36,701 nucleotides of DNA from Actinomycetota bacterium (GCA_035540895.1 DATLFR010000024.1:1-36701), one strand, 5' to 3'. Positions 1 through 8,177 are shown, counted from the first letter of the stretch. The notes: generated by a model from the sequence alone, not told the origin. Made by a program: numbers and translations.

Positions 1-1457
1 TCCCCGCGGAACGCGGCCCGCAGCAGCTTCTTGTCTCCCGGACCTATGAGCTCGCCGGGGTGGCACGCCAGGACGAGCTCAAGCAGTTCGCGGTGCATGA
101 ACGGATAGGACCTGCGCACACCGAGCGAGCTCGCCGCCTCCCAGCCCATCGAGGTGAACTCCGACACCTCCAGGTAGTGCCACAGGCTCCTCCAGGGCGC
201 GTCCTGTGAGACGACCCGGGCCAGGGCGTCCCGTCGGATATCGGTCAGCTCCTCCTGCAGCTCGGGCCGGGTGAAGGAGGGGAGGGTGCGCGGGTAGCCG
301 ATCCGATGAGACGACCTGAGTCGCCGGCGCCGCACGAGCCAGCGGAGGACGTCCCGGTCCCGTCCGGGGAGGCTCTCTCGGTGGCGCAGCAGCTCGATCA
401 GCCCCGTCTCGGCCAGCCAGTCGGAGGTCGTGGAGCCCAGCGACCCCGTCGTCTCGTCGCCCATCTCCCCACCGGTCAGCACACGCACGTCCCCGGAGGC
501 CGTGACGCGGGGCAGGTAGCAGAGGACCGGGTGGGGGACGTGGTACGCGACGGGGGGTGCTTCGTCCAGCACCCGCAGGCGGGCGGAGAGGTCGCCCTCG
601 AACTCGTACCCGGGCTCGATACCTTCCTCGTCGCGCAGCCGCCGCAGCCTGGCCACCTCCTCCTCATAGGACGGCGAGGAGACGGACGGGAGCACCGAGA
701 GGCTCCCGAGATGAGCACCGAGGATCCGTCGCGCTATGAGGGCGAGGAGCGACGAGTCGACACCGCCGCTGAGCGACAGGACGTTCCCCTGTGGGGCGAG
801 ATCCCGTTCGAGCGCGGTGATCAGGCACGTCCGCAGCTGCGACGCGTGCGCCGCGGCGGTCTGGGGATCCGGGCGGGAGACCGACGGGGGCCGCGGATCC
901 CAGTACCGGCGGCGCTCGGCGCTGCGTCCACGCAGCCGGACGAACTCGCCTCGTCGCACGACCGACACCCCGGACAGGAACGTCCGGCCCTCGATCGAAG
1001 CGGGGTGTCCGGTCAGCCACACCGCGTTCTGGAGAGGGTCGAGCCGAGGGTCCGGAAGGTACCGGGCGAAGTAGGTCAGCCTCGTCCCGACCGCCCATCC
1101 GTCCGGGGTCGCCGCCCAGTACGCGGGGACGAGCCCGCCGCACGACCTGACCGCTATCGCGTCGTCCTCTCCGGGAGCCAGCTTCAGGACCCCCACGTCC
1201 CGGTGCCCGCGGGAGCCGAGGACCGTCGGGTCGAGCGGGCCGCCGGACGGGAGCGAGGGCTCGTCGGACTCGAAGACGATCGTGTCCGTGCTCTCGGGTG
1301 GACCGCTCTCGTCGAGCGGTGCCACGGCGACCAGCCAGCCGGCGGGCCCGTCAGAGACCGACGTGACCCCTTCAAGCTGGCGCAGCTTCCGCCGGGCCGG
1401 CTCGCGACGGGCCGGATCGGCTACCTGCACCGCGAAGACGTTGAGCAGGTTCCTCAC
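1..1457 (-). CDS. Lasso peptide cyclase (C protein, asparagine-synthetase-like), 3' end cut by the window
   Basis: It would close the isopeptide (macrolactam) ring of the lasso peptide by adenylating the Asp side chain of the core. In the 485 codons present, residues about 1-200 are a degenerate N-terminal glutaminase-like half without the N-terminal Cys nucleophile, followed by a YWDP motif. The asparagine-synthase half has the ATP pyrophosphatase loop LSLSGGVDSS at about 227-236 and GGEMGDE at about 329-335. The start is GTG, sharing GTGA with the stop of the kinase gene. I see no stop before base 1, so the C-terminal part is missing. Asparagine-synthase enzymes act in other pathways too, but the precursor, B1 and B2 upstream make the lasso role the best reading. 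Confidence 0.88.
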   Translation of the reverse strand, partial: MRNLLNVFAVQVADPARREPARRKLRQLEGVTSVSDGPAGWLVAVAPLDESGPPESTDTIVFESDEPSLPSGGPLDPTVLGSRGHRDVGVLKLAPGEDDAIAVRSCGGLVPAYWAATPDGWAVGTRLTYFARYLPDPRLDPLQNAVWLTGHPASIEGRTFLSGVSVVRRGEFVRLRGRSAERRRYWDPRPPSVSRPDPQTAAAHASQLRTCLITALERDLAPQGNVLSLSGGVDSSLLALIARRILGAHLGSLSVLPSVSSPSYEEEVARLRRLRDEEGIEPGYEFEGDLSARLRVLDEAPPVAYHVPHPVLCYLPRVTASGDVRVLTGGEMGDETTGSLGSTTSDWLAETGLIELLRHRESLPGRDRDVLRWLVRRRRLRSSHRIGYPRTLPSFTRPELQEELTDIRRDALARVVSQDAPWRSLWHYLEVSEFTSMGWEAASSLGVRRSYPFMHRELLELVLACHPGELIGPGDKKLLRAAFRG

Positions 1458-2386
1458 TGCGATCCGTGGAAGCCGTCCTCGACGAGGGCGGCCAGCTCGT
1501 CGAGGTGGTCGTCCCGGTGAAGATCCCCCCACGGCAGGGTGACCTCGTACATGGGCGTGGCGTCGCAGACGGCGGCCAACTGGTCGAGCTGTGAAGTCAG
1601 CATGCCCGGGTCCCGGATGCCCAGGACGCGGGGGATGCGCAGCAGGGTCACCACCGCGTCGGCCGGGGACAGGGGCCGGTATCGCAGGCCCTCGGTCTCC
1701 CGTGAGAGTCGCAGGTAGACGATCGTATCCAGCGGGACCGGCTCCGCGACGGGGGAGCGGCGGTAGCTGACCCTGCCGTCGGCGGTCGACGGAGCGCTGT
1801 CCGCCGAGAGCGCCGGCAGGTATCGGAGCGCGTTCGGCCGGAGCCTGATCTCGGCCGGTCCGGGGTGGCACAACACCTGTGCCCCCCCCACCGAGACCCG
1901 CAGGACGTCGTCGGTCACGAGCTCGGCTCCCCTCTCGCAGAGGGCGGCCGCCGTCGTCGACTTCCCGCCCCCCGACGAGGCCACGAGCGCGACGGTCCTC
2001 CCTCTCACTCGGACGGCGCTCGCGTGGAGCACCGGGTCGTGCTGGGCCAGCATGAAGGACATCACCGTCCCCGTGAAGAGGACCGCGGCCAACCCCTCGG
2101 ACGTCCCCTCCGGGAGATACGCGGTGACGTCGTCGTCACGCCCTACGTGGAACCCTGCGACGTCCGAGAACCGGATGAAGTGGTCGCCGTCCTGCCGGGA
2201 GACCGAGAAGGCGGCCGGCGAGCCGACCTCCGCGATCACCGTCCCGTTGCGGTCCTCGTCGTGCCGGTGAGGTCGGCAAGAGAGCTTGATCCGCCTGTCT
2301 CCCGTCCAGCCGGGCTCGGCGTGGGGCGCCACGAGAGGCAGCGCGGACCGGACGAGGCATCCGTACAGCCTGTAGCTGCCCGTCAT
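1454..2386 (-). CDS. HPr-kinase-like kinase of the lasso cluster (predicted precursor Ser kinase)
   Basis: The 310-aa protein resembles HprK-type kinases found in some lasso clusters, such as paeninodin's, where the enzyme phosphorylates the C-terminal Ser of the precursor. Visible motifs are LHASAV at about 120-125, a Walker A loop SSGGGKST at about 137-144, and LVTDDV at about 157-161, the usual kinase order. The start is ATG at 2386, overlapping the B2 stop as ATGA, and the end overlaps the cyclase start as GTGA, so it is translated in the operon. The precursor in this cluster ends in Ser, which fits. Substrate and phosphorylation are inferred from family and context. Confidence 0.82.
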   Translation of the reverse strand: MTGSYRLYGCLVRSALPLVAPHAEPGWTGDRRIKLSCRPHRHDEDRNGTVIAEVGSPAAFSVSRQDGDHFIRFSDVAGFHVGRDDDVTAYLPEGTSEGLAAVLFTGTVMSFMLAQHDPVLHASAVRVRGRTVALVASSGGGKSTTAAALCERGAELVTDDVLRVSVGGAQVLCHPGPAEIRLRPNALRYLPALSADSAPSTADGRVSYRRSPVAEPVPLDTIVYLRLSRETEGLRYRPLSPADAVVTLLRIPRVLGIRDPGMLTSQLDQLAAVCDATPMYEVTLPWGDLHRDDHLDELAALVEDGFHGSQ

Positions 2387-2832
2387 CCTCCGCTTGCGGC
2401 GTGCGTGAGGAGCCTGAAACCCGAGGTGTCGGCCCGAGAGGCGTCCAGGACGTGTCCGTCGATCTCGAGCCACGCGTGCGCGCGGACCCCGTCGGCGCCG
2501 GGAGCCACGCCGATCCTCAGGATCGGGGCGCGGTCGCGGAGCAGATGGCCGAGCACGAGGGACGTGCGCAGGCACTGCGGTCGGCCGCTCAGCCCGAGGA
2601 CCCTCCGTGTCGCCCGGACGCGGCGCCGCTCGGCCTCGTCGAGGTGCGGCCGCTCGCCGGTCTCAGAACCCTCCGGACCGTCACCGAGCCGGAACCCGAG
2701 CCCCTCGACGACGAGGGGCAGGGGGCGCCTGCGCAGTGCGCACTCGACGCGCGCGACCGTGAGGGCCGCTCGGACGGTCGCGCGGCGCTCGGCGCGCGGG
2801 AGCCTTCGGAAGGCTCGGAGGCTCCGTATCAA
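2383..2832 (-). CDS. Lasso peptide B2 protein, transglutaminase-like leader peptidase
   Basis: The 149-aa cysteine protease would cut the leader off the precursor. The pattern is that of the lasso B2 family: Cys87 in the context PQCLRTSL, His119 in RAHAW and an acidic residue at about Asp130 in GHVLD form the expected Cys-His-Asp triad. I place the start at TTG (2832), because TTGA overlaps the B1 stop and no ATG or GTG fits before the conserved region. The length is normal for split B2 proteins that work with a separate B1. It overlaps the kinase start by four bases. Confidence 0.88.
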   Translation of the reverse strand: MIRSLRAFRRLPRAERRATVRAALTVARVECALRRRPLPLVVEGLGFRLGDGPEGSETGERPHLDEAERRRVRATRRVLGLSGRPQCLRTSLVLGHLLRDRAPILRIGVAPGADGVRAHAWLEIDGHVLDASRADTSGFRLLTHAASGG

Positions 2833-3086
2833 GCGGACTCCTCGACCAGCCCGTGGATGAGCAGCTGCTGCCAGGCGACGTCGAGATCGGCCGCCGCGCG
2901 CAGCTCGGTGACGTCGAACTCGGAGACGATCGAGGCGAGGACAGAGGATCGGCTCTCGCCCGCTGCGGCCAGCTGCCAGATGCGGGTGGCCACCCGATTC
3001 AGGGTGAAGTACGTCCCCGACGCGAGGTCGAGGGCGACGGCTTCGGAGCCGACCACCTGATGGGTCACGTGCTCTGGGATCTTCAA
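2829..3086 (-). CDS. Lasso peptide B1 protein, PqqD-like RiPP recognition element
   Basis: The 85-aa PqqD-fold protein should bind the precursor leader and deliver it to B2 and C. It shows the family pattern: a start like MKIPEHV, then VALDLASGTYFTLN, ATRIWQLAA and a C-terminal helix ending HGLVEESA. I chose TTG at 3086 because a perfect AGGAGG (3092-3097) lies five bases upstream. A GTG at 3104 overlapping the RTX stop (GTGA) is in frame and would add six residues. Either way its translation is tied to the RTX gene upstream. It ends in a TTGA overlap with B2. Confidence 0.87.
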   Translation of the reverse strand: MKIPEHVTHQVVGSEAVALDLASGTYFTLNRVATRIWQLAAAGESRSSVLASIVSEFDVTELRAAADLDVAWQQLLIHGLVEESA

Positions 3087-3100
3087 GGGGTCCTCCTGGG

Positions 3101-5839
3101 TCACGGGCAGTTCGTGAGGGCGTTCGTGCCGGCTCCCCCGTCGCACACGTTGGTGCCGGGGCGCCCTCCGTCGAGGTCGTCGTCGCCGTCCCCGCCGAAG
3201 AGCGAGTCGTCTCCGGCGTCCCCACGCAGGACGTCGTTGCCGTCGTAGCCGTGGAGGATGTCGTTCCCGGCGCCACCGTGCAGGACGTTCGCCACGTTCG
3301 TGGCGTGGAGCGTGTCGTTGAAAGCGGAGCCCGACAGGTTCTCAACGCCCGAGAGGTTGTCGGTACCGGCGCCAACCGTCGCCTGAGGACCGACGATGCG
3401 CAGGTCGACGAGGACGCCCGCGGCGGCATGGAAGTAGCTGACCGTGTCGTTCCCGTCGCCGCCCGTCAGCGTGTCGTCGCTCGATCCTCCGTAGAGCACA
3501 TCGTCCCCGCCCTGACCATCGAGGGTGTTGATGCCCTCGTGGCCGAACAGGGTGTCGTTGCCGCCTCCACCGAGGAGCGTGTCGTTGCCTCCCTTGCCTC
3601 GCAGGTTGTTGCTCCCGCCGTCGCCCTTGAGGGTGTCCGCGTGGTCCGATCCGGTGAGGTTCTCGATGCCGCTGAGCTGGTCGGACCCGTCCCCGCCGGT
3701 GTTCTGCGCCGAGGCCACCGCCAGGTCGACGGTCACGCCGCCGGCCGCCTGCGAGTAGCTCGCCGAGTCGATGCCCGCGCCGCCGGTCAGGACGTCGTTG
3801 CCGGGTCCGCCCTGCAGGCCGTCGTTGCCTCCGGCCCCGTCGATCGTGTCGTTGCCGGGTCCGCCCCTGAGCACGTCGTTCCCGGACCCCCCGGTGAGGG
3901 TGTCGTCGTACCGGGAGCCGGTGAGCTGCTCGAAGCCGGACAGCGTGTCCGTGCCGTCCCCGACCGTGTTCTGCGCGCCTCCCACGCCGAGGTTGACGGT
4001 CACTCCCGTCTCGGAGGGCTCGTAGCTGACGTTGTCCACGCCTAGGCCGGCGTCCAGGACGTCGTCTCCCGGCCCGCCCGAGATGGTGTCGTCACCGTCG
4101 GCGCCGCTGATCTGGTCGTTGCCGCCCCGGCCCCACAGGTGGTTCGCGGCCCCGTTGCCGGTGATCGTGTCGTTGCCCTCGCTGCCCGATGCGTGATCGA
4201 TCCCCAGCAGGACGTCGGCCCCCTCGCCCGAGGCGGTGCCGGTAGCGAGGTTCACCGTGACCGGGCCCGTACGACCACGGTGGGTCACGATGTCCTGGCC
4301 GGCGCCGCCGTCCAGGCGGTTGTCCAGGGCGTTCCCGGAGAGGACGTCGTTGAACGCGGTGCCGGTGAGGTTCTCGAAGTTGAGGATCGTGTCGTTGCCG
4401 TCACGGGTGTCCTGCGCGGTGTTCAGCGAGAGGTTGACCCGCACCCCGTTCGGGCGGCCGGCGAAGCTGACCGTGTCGGTCCCCGCCGCGCCGTCGAGCA
4501 CGTTGTTCAGAGCGCTCCCCATGATCGTGTCGTTCCCGGGCGTCGCGATGACGTTCTCCAGGTTCAGGAAGGTCTTGTTGCTGCCTGCGCCGACCGTGTT
4601 CTGGGGGCCGGTCGCGGCCAGGTCCACCGTCACGCCGGACCCCGCGCAGAACGAGAGCGTGTCCGCACCGGGAGCGCCGTCGATCCGGTTGTTGCTCTCT
4701 GTGCCGGTGGCGATGGTGTCGGGTCCGTCCGACCCGATCAGGTTGAGGATCCCGGTGAAGGTGTCGGAGCCGTCCCCCGTGGCCGTCTGGGTGCAGAGGT
4801 TCGCGCTGACGGGCCCCGGACGCTCGGCGTAGGAGACGATGTTGACGGCGCCGGACCCCCCGGCCGTGAAGACGTCGTTGCCGGGCCCGCTCTGGAACAC
4901 GTTCGTGATGCCGGCTCCCGACTGACCGATGATGTCGGCTCCTCCCGGTCCGCCCTGGAAGCCGTTGCAGCTCGCCTTCACCGCGTCGTTGCCCTCCTCG
5001 GTGGCATTCACCGAGTAGTCCGTCCCCAGGTTCGCCTGGAAGCGGTTGTTCAGGTGACCGAAGATCGCCACGTCGTTCCCGGTGCCGCAGTCGAGGGTGT
5101 CGTTGCCCTGTCCCCCCCACAGCTTGTCGTCACCCGCGCCTCCGAGGAGCGTCATGTTCCGGGTCGTCCCCACGCGCGTCGCGGTCCCGGAGGCGGGAGC
5201 GGTCGCGGTGAAACCGCCCTCGCCCCCGATGATGTGATCGTTGCCGGCCCCCCCCTGGACGGTGAACTTGGCCTGGGTACCGCCGAGGTTGTGGATGGCC
5301 ATGTCGGATGCGCCGTCGTTGTCTCGGTCCACCACCGTGTAGGTGATGGCGCCGCCGGCGGCCATGCCCAGGCGCGTCTTGCGGGTCTCCGGTGTTGAGT
5401 AGGTCCTGAACGTGAACTCGTCGTTGCCCGACCCTCCGTTCACGTTCACCGCTATCAGCTGGTTCGTGGAGCTGTTGCGGAGAGGGTGGGTCGACTCGCT
5501 TATGTCGAGGTACTGGGTCGAGTTCTCGCCCTGCACGTTGATCGTGGTCGTGTTCGCCAGGGTCGCGGTCCCGCACTGCTGGAACGTCGTGGGGGGCGTC
5601 CAGTTGTTGCCGCTCTTCCCCCAGATGCCGAACTGGATCACCGACCCGTCCGTCTGGACCGTGACGCCCTCGTTCCCCGCGTTCAGGGATACCGTGACCG
5701 TTGAGCCGGCGATGCCGCAGGTGACGGCGGCCGAGACGGGGATCGACGGAAGAGACGACGCGAGCATGAACACGAGGCTCATCCCCGCCAGGAGTGCTGC
5801 CTTCTGGACGCGCGTGACGCTAGAGGATCTGCCAGACAT
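3101..5839 (-). CDS. Secreted RTX-type calcium-binding repeat protein inside the lasso operon
   Basis: The 912-aa exported protein has a signal peptide at about 1-37 (hydrophobic stretch, then VSA/A). From about 135 to the end it carries many glycine/aspartate nonapeptides of the RTX type (GGxGxDxLx) that normally fold as a calcium-loaded beta-roll. They are interleaved with about six longer modules of the form GVTVDLA...AQNTVGDGTD...LSGxENLTGS, near 402, 465, 526, 612, 701 and 808. The end is Cys-containing (CDGGAG...NCP). It lies 38 bases after the precursor gene and overlaps the B1 start region, so it belongs to the lasso transcript. RTX proteins are not a standard lasso component; a role in binding, export or storage is only inference. 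Confidence 0.9.
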   Translation of the reverse strand: MSGRSSSVTRVQKAALLAGMSLVFMLASSLPSIPVSAAVTCGIAGSTVTVSLNAGNEGVTVQTDGSVIQFGIWGKSGNNWTPPTTFQQCGTATLANTTTINVQGENSTQYLDISESTHPLRNSSTNQLIAVNVNGGSGNDEFTFRTYSTPETRKTRLGMAAGGAITYTVVDRDNDGASDMAIHNLGGTQAKFTVQGGAGNDHIIGGEGGFTATAPASGTATRVGTTRNMTLLGGAGDDKLWGGQGNDTLDCGTGNDVAIFGHLNNRFQANLGTDYSVNATEEGNDAVKASCNGFQGGPGGADIIGQSGAGITNVFQSGPGNDVFTAGGSGAVNIVSYAERPGPVSANLCTQTATGDGSDTFTGILNLIGSDGPDTIATGTESNNRIDGAPGADTLSFCAGSGVTVDLAATGPQNTVGAGSNKTFLNLENVIATPGNDTIMGSALNNVLDGAAGTDTVSFAGRPNGVRVNLSLNTAQDTRDGNDTILNFENLTGTAFNDVLSGNALDNRLDGGAGQDIVTHRGRTGPVTVNLATGTASGEGADVLLGIDHASGSEGNDTITGNGAANHLWGRGGNDQISGADGDDTISGGPGDDVLDAGLGVDNVSYEPSETGVTVNLGVGGAQNTVGDGTDTLSGFEQLTGSRYDDTLTGGSGNDVLRGGPGNDTIDGAGGNDGLQGGPGNDVLTGGAGIDSASYSQAAGGVTVDLAVASAQNTGGDGSDQLSGIENLTGSDHADTLKGDGGSNNLRGKGGNDTLLGGGGNDTLFGHEGINTLDGQGGDDVLYGGSSDDTLTGGDGNDTVSYFHAAAGVLVDLRIVGPQATVGAGTDNLSGVENLSGSAFNDTLHATNVANVLHGGAGNDILHGYDGNDVLRGDAGDDSLFGGDGDDDLDGGRPGTNVCDGGAGTNALTNCP

Positions 5840-5877
5840 CGGACCTGCCCTTCGCTCTGTGGCCGTCGAGGGATGCT

Positions 5878-6072
5878 TCAGCTGATGCCCATCGGGAGGA
5901 TGCCGCCGCCTTGAGCGTCGGACCCGAGGACGTCGTCGCCGCCCCTGGTGATCTCGATCAGGCTCCCGAGGACGGTCACGGCCGGAGCCTCGTAAGGCAG
6001 TTTCTGGCTCGATGCGACGGGGGTCGCGTCGGTCCCGGCGCGCGCGAGCGCGCCGTCACTGGCGTCGTGCAT
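5878..6072 (-). CDS. Lasso peptide precursor (A), 64 aa
   Basis: The leader (1-43) carries the lasso recognition signature YxxPxVxxxGxxxxxT: Tyr27, Pro30, Val32, Gly36 and Thr42. Thr42 is the usual penultimate leader residue, so the core is residues 44-64 (21 aa). The core begins with Gly and has Asp at core position 9, giving a nine-residue ring GGDDVLGSD. The tail ends LPMGIS with a C-terminal Ser, the residue a cluster kinase would modify. There is no Cys, so it would be a class II lasso peptide. The start ATG at 6072 has a modest GGGTGG upstream; longer in-frame starts give an arginine-rich extension unlike a leader. It is the first gene of the operon. Confidence 0.9.
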   Translation of the reverse strand: MHDASDGALARAGTDATPVASSQKLPYEAPAVTVLGSLIEITRGGDDVLGSDAQGGGILPMGIS

Positions 6073-6374
6073 CAGTACCACCCTTCTGCTCGTTGCCCGC
6101 GTCGCTGGTCGCCCGGTGACCGCGCGCGGTGATGGGGGAATGTTTCGGCGTCCCCTGCACGTCCCCTGCCAGGGCGATCTGGGCATTCCGCCCCCCCGTC
6201 GGGGGATGCAGCGACCAGTTCGGGGGATATCGGACCGGGAAGGAGGGATCGGTGGCCCGGCGGAGAACTAGCCCGCAGTGGCCTAGGACTGGGGGAAGCA
6301 AGGGGCCACGCCGGGATGCTGGGCAAACTCCCGGTTGTCGTCGTTGACGTCGATCCACGAGCTGGGGGTTCTAC
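6073..6374. other. Divergent intergenic region between the lasso operon and the 6375 gene
   Basis: I see no gene here. It should hold the lasso operon promoter (leftward) and the promoter of the gene at 6375 (rightward). Visible structure is a tandem 11-base repeat CGTCCCCTGC(A/C) at 6149-6159 and 6160-6170, and five G5 tracts at 6134, 6201, 6222, 6291 and 6364. I could not assign a convincing -35/-10 pair. Confidence 0.5.
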
Positions 6375-7043
6375 ATGAAGAAGGCACTCGTCGTCGTTGC
6401 GCTCGCCGTCGTGGCGACCGCGCTGGGGGCTGGCGCGGCCTCCGCTCAGTACCCCCCGAAGAGGTGTCAGGTCGGCTACGTCGACGCGAAGGCGAACGTG
6501 GCAGGCCAGAACTTGTCGGTCATTGTCTGCCTCTACGGCGATGACGGCCCGAAGGTGTCCGGAGAGCCTGAGCAGGGATCCCAGCAGGCTGCGAGTGCCG
6601 GCGGGATCGGTTCCCTCCCACAGGAGCTCGTCGAGCACGCCCGCGGGAAGGTGCTGAAGCTCGAGCTCGTCGGGACCGGCGTCTTGACCGAGATCCAGGT
6701 CACCGAGGCCGTCCTGCAGATGAGCCTCCCCATCCCCGCCGAGCTCGCCACCGGGACGTACGAGGTCGTGGCCACGCTCGAGGGCGTGCAGCAGCCGCTG
6801 TTCACCGAGAGCCTTGAGATCTACGCGAAGGACCACCCGAAGGCGAAGCAGATCCTGGCCGCGAAGCAGGGCGTGCAGATCGACACCTCGACGGTGCCGG
6901 CCGCGGCCGAGAAGGCACGCATGGCCGTCGCTTCCGGAGCGGACGCCCTGAGGATCGGCGGCATGGCACTGCTGGCTCTCCTGGCCGCCATCTCCGTCAG
7001 CGCGGTCAGCTACTGGGCGATCGCGCGTCGCAGCTACCTCTAG
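6375..7043 (+). CDS. Exported protein with C-terminal membrane anchor, unknown function
   Basis: The 222-aa protein has a clear signal peptide (1-24, MKKALVVVAL... ending ASA/Q) and a hydrophobic segment from about 195 followed by a short basic end ARRSYL, so it should be anchored outside the cell by its C-terminus. The mature part starts with two Cys (31 and 52) that could pair, then a beta-rich stretch resembling an immunoglobulin-like ligand domain (VLKLELVGTGVL...GTYEVVATLEG). I do not recognise a family. It starts divergently from the lasso operon and is followed by a strong terminator, so it is monocistronic. Confidence 0.8.
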   Translation: MKKALVVVALAVVATALGAGAASAQYPPKRCQVGYVDAKANVAGQNLSVIVCLYGDDGPKVSGEPEQGSQQAASAGGIGSLPQELVEHARGKVLKLELVGTGVLTEIQVTEAVLQMSLPIPAELATGTYEVVATLEGVQQPLFTESLEIYAKDHPKAKQILAAKQGVQIDTSTVPAAAEKARMAVASGADALRIGGMALLALLAAISVSAVSYWAIARRSYL

Positions 7044-7066
7044 GCTCACGACCCCCCAGCTCTTCG

Positions 7067-7092
7067 GGGCGCCGGGCTTCGGCCCGGCGCCC
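7067..7092 (+). terminator. Intrinsic terminator-like hairpin after the 6375 gene
   Basis: A perfect 11-bp stem (GGGCGCCGGGC with GCCCGGCGCCC) closes a TTCG tetraloop and is followed by a short pyrimidine run TCTCGTTC. It sits 23 bases after the stop of the upstream gene and between convergent genes, so it may serve both directions, though the U-rich side favours the plus strand. Confidence 0.8.
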
Positions 7093-7111
7093 TCTCGTTC
7101 CTGCCTCCCCT

Positions 7112-7876
7112 TCAGCCGCTCTCGGACGTGTGCAGCCGCTCGACCCGTTCGAGGACGGCCCCCAGGAGCGCGCCCGCCTCGCCGTGCACGACCAGGTCCG
7201 CGATGTCGTCGTACGGCGTCGGATCCCGGTTGACGATGACGACCCGCGCCCCCGCGCGTTGGGCGAGCGCGGGCATCGCGGCGGCCGGGTAGACGACGAG
7301 GGGCGAACCGACCACGAGGAGGAGGTCCGCCTCCCGGACCCACTCCTCGGCCCGCCGGACGACCTCCGGTTGGAGGGACTGTCCGAACGAGACCGTGGCG
7401 GCCTTCAGGATGCCGCCGCAGCCCGGGCAGTCCGGGTCCGGCTCGCCGGCGTCGACGCGGGCGAGCGCGTCCGTCATGGAGCAGGTGTAGGGGCAGGAGA
7501 GGCAGACGACCCGGCGCATCGTCCCGTGGACCTCCACGGTCGTCGATCCAGCCTCGGCGTGGAGTCCGTCGACGTTCTGCGTAACGACCCCGCGGAACAG
7601 CCCCAGCTCCTCGAACCTGGCGAGGGCGCGGTGGCCCGTGTTGGGTTGGGCCTGCAAGGCCACGACCTCCCTGCGCATCAGCCAGTTCTTGCGGCGAACC
7701 TCGGGGTCGGCCACGTAGCGCTGGAAGGTGAACTCCCTGGGGTCGTAGCGGGTCCAGACGCCGCCTGGGGAGCGGAAGTCGGGTATGCCCGACTCGGTGG
7801 AGATGCCGGCTCCCGTGAACCCCACCCCGGCGCGGGCCCCAGCCACCCACCCGGCGATCCGGTCGATGACGTCCAT
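7112..7876 (-). CDS. cobB: Sir2-family NAD-dependent protein deacylase (sirtuin)
   Basis: The 254-aa protein removes acyl groups from lysines with NAD as co-substrate. Motifs are in sirtuin order: the NAD-binding GAGISTESGIPDFRS at about 22-36, the catalytic TQNVDGLH, and a zinc site from CLSCPYTC and CPGCGG. The length is normal for bacterial CobB. There is no Shine-Dalgarno; TATCCT at 7884-7889 lies seven bases before ATG, so it may be leaderless or expressed with the small gene just upstream (22-base gap). Confidence 0.93.
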   Translation of the reverse strand: MDVIDRIAGWVAGARAGVGFTGAGISTESGIPDFRSPGGVWTRYDPREFTFQRYVADPEVRRKNWLMRREVVALQAQPNTGHRALARFEELGLFRGVVTQNVDGLHAEAGSTTVEVHGTMRRVVCLSCPYTCSMTDALARVDAGEPDPDCPGCGGILKAATVSFGQSLQPEVVRRAEEWVREADLLLVVGSPLVVYPAAAMPALAQRAGARVVIVNRDPTPYDDIADLVVHGEAGALLGAVLERVERLHTSESG

Positions 7877-7898
7877 CGCCGGGAGGATACAGAGGCCG

Positions 7899-8177
7899 TC
7901 AGGCCCTCATGACGAGTTCGGCGCCGTCCTCCGTGGACTGGGCGTCCAGGACGGCCTCCGCGAGGACCTCCTCGAGCTCGCTCTCGACGCACACGGTGAC
8001 GCCGGACCGTTCCAACCGGGCGTCCCACGGGGATGGCTCCTCCGTGAACGCGAGGGCCAGGGCTACCTCCCCCTCCGCCGTGTGCGTGCGCTGGATGCGC
8101 AGGGCGGCGTCACGCGGCGCGCCGACCTGCTCACGGATCGAGACTATGACCGCGGCAGCGGCCTCGGTGACCTGCAT
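7899..8177 (-). CDS. Small HesB/IscA-like protein lacking the cluster-binding cysteines
   Basis: The 92-aa protein resembles the actinobacterial HesB-like group of the A-type carrier fold: an N-terminal helix starting VTEAAAAVI, a central LRIQRTHT...VALALAF strand region and a C-terminal V(L)DAQSTEDGAELV strand. The CxC end used by IscA/SufA to hold Fe-S clusters is missing; the only Cys is in VTVCVE. The function is unknown. It has a good ribosome site (AGGAGG). It sits back to back with sufB, which hints at an iron-sulfur link, but that is inference. Confidence 0.65.
   Translation of the reverse strand: MQVTEAAAAVIVSIREQVGAPRDAALRIQRTHTAEGEVALALAFTEEPSPWDARLERSGVTVCVESELEEVLAEAVLDAQSTEDGAELVMRA

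Noticed and set aside
306-1520. 404-codon plus-strand open frame over the lasso cyclase
   Set aside because: It is rich in Arg, Pro and Gly with no family match, and lies opposite the cyclase gene, which carries SGGVDSS and GGEMGDE motifs. High G+C makes such shadow frames common.
3251-5398. Long plus-strand frames opposite the RTX gene
   Set aside because: The DNA repeat of the RTX gene leaves open frames on the other strand; they show only Val/Arg/Gly repeats.
6072-7850. 592-codon minus-strand open frame
   Set aside because: It is antisense to the exported-protein gene at 6375 and out of frame with the sirtuin; the composition is that of a shadow.
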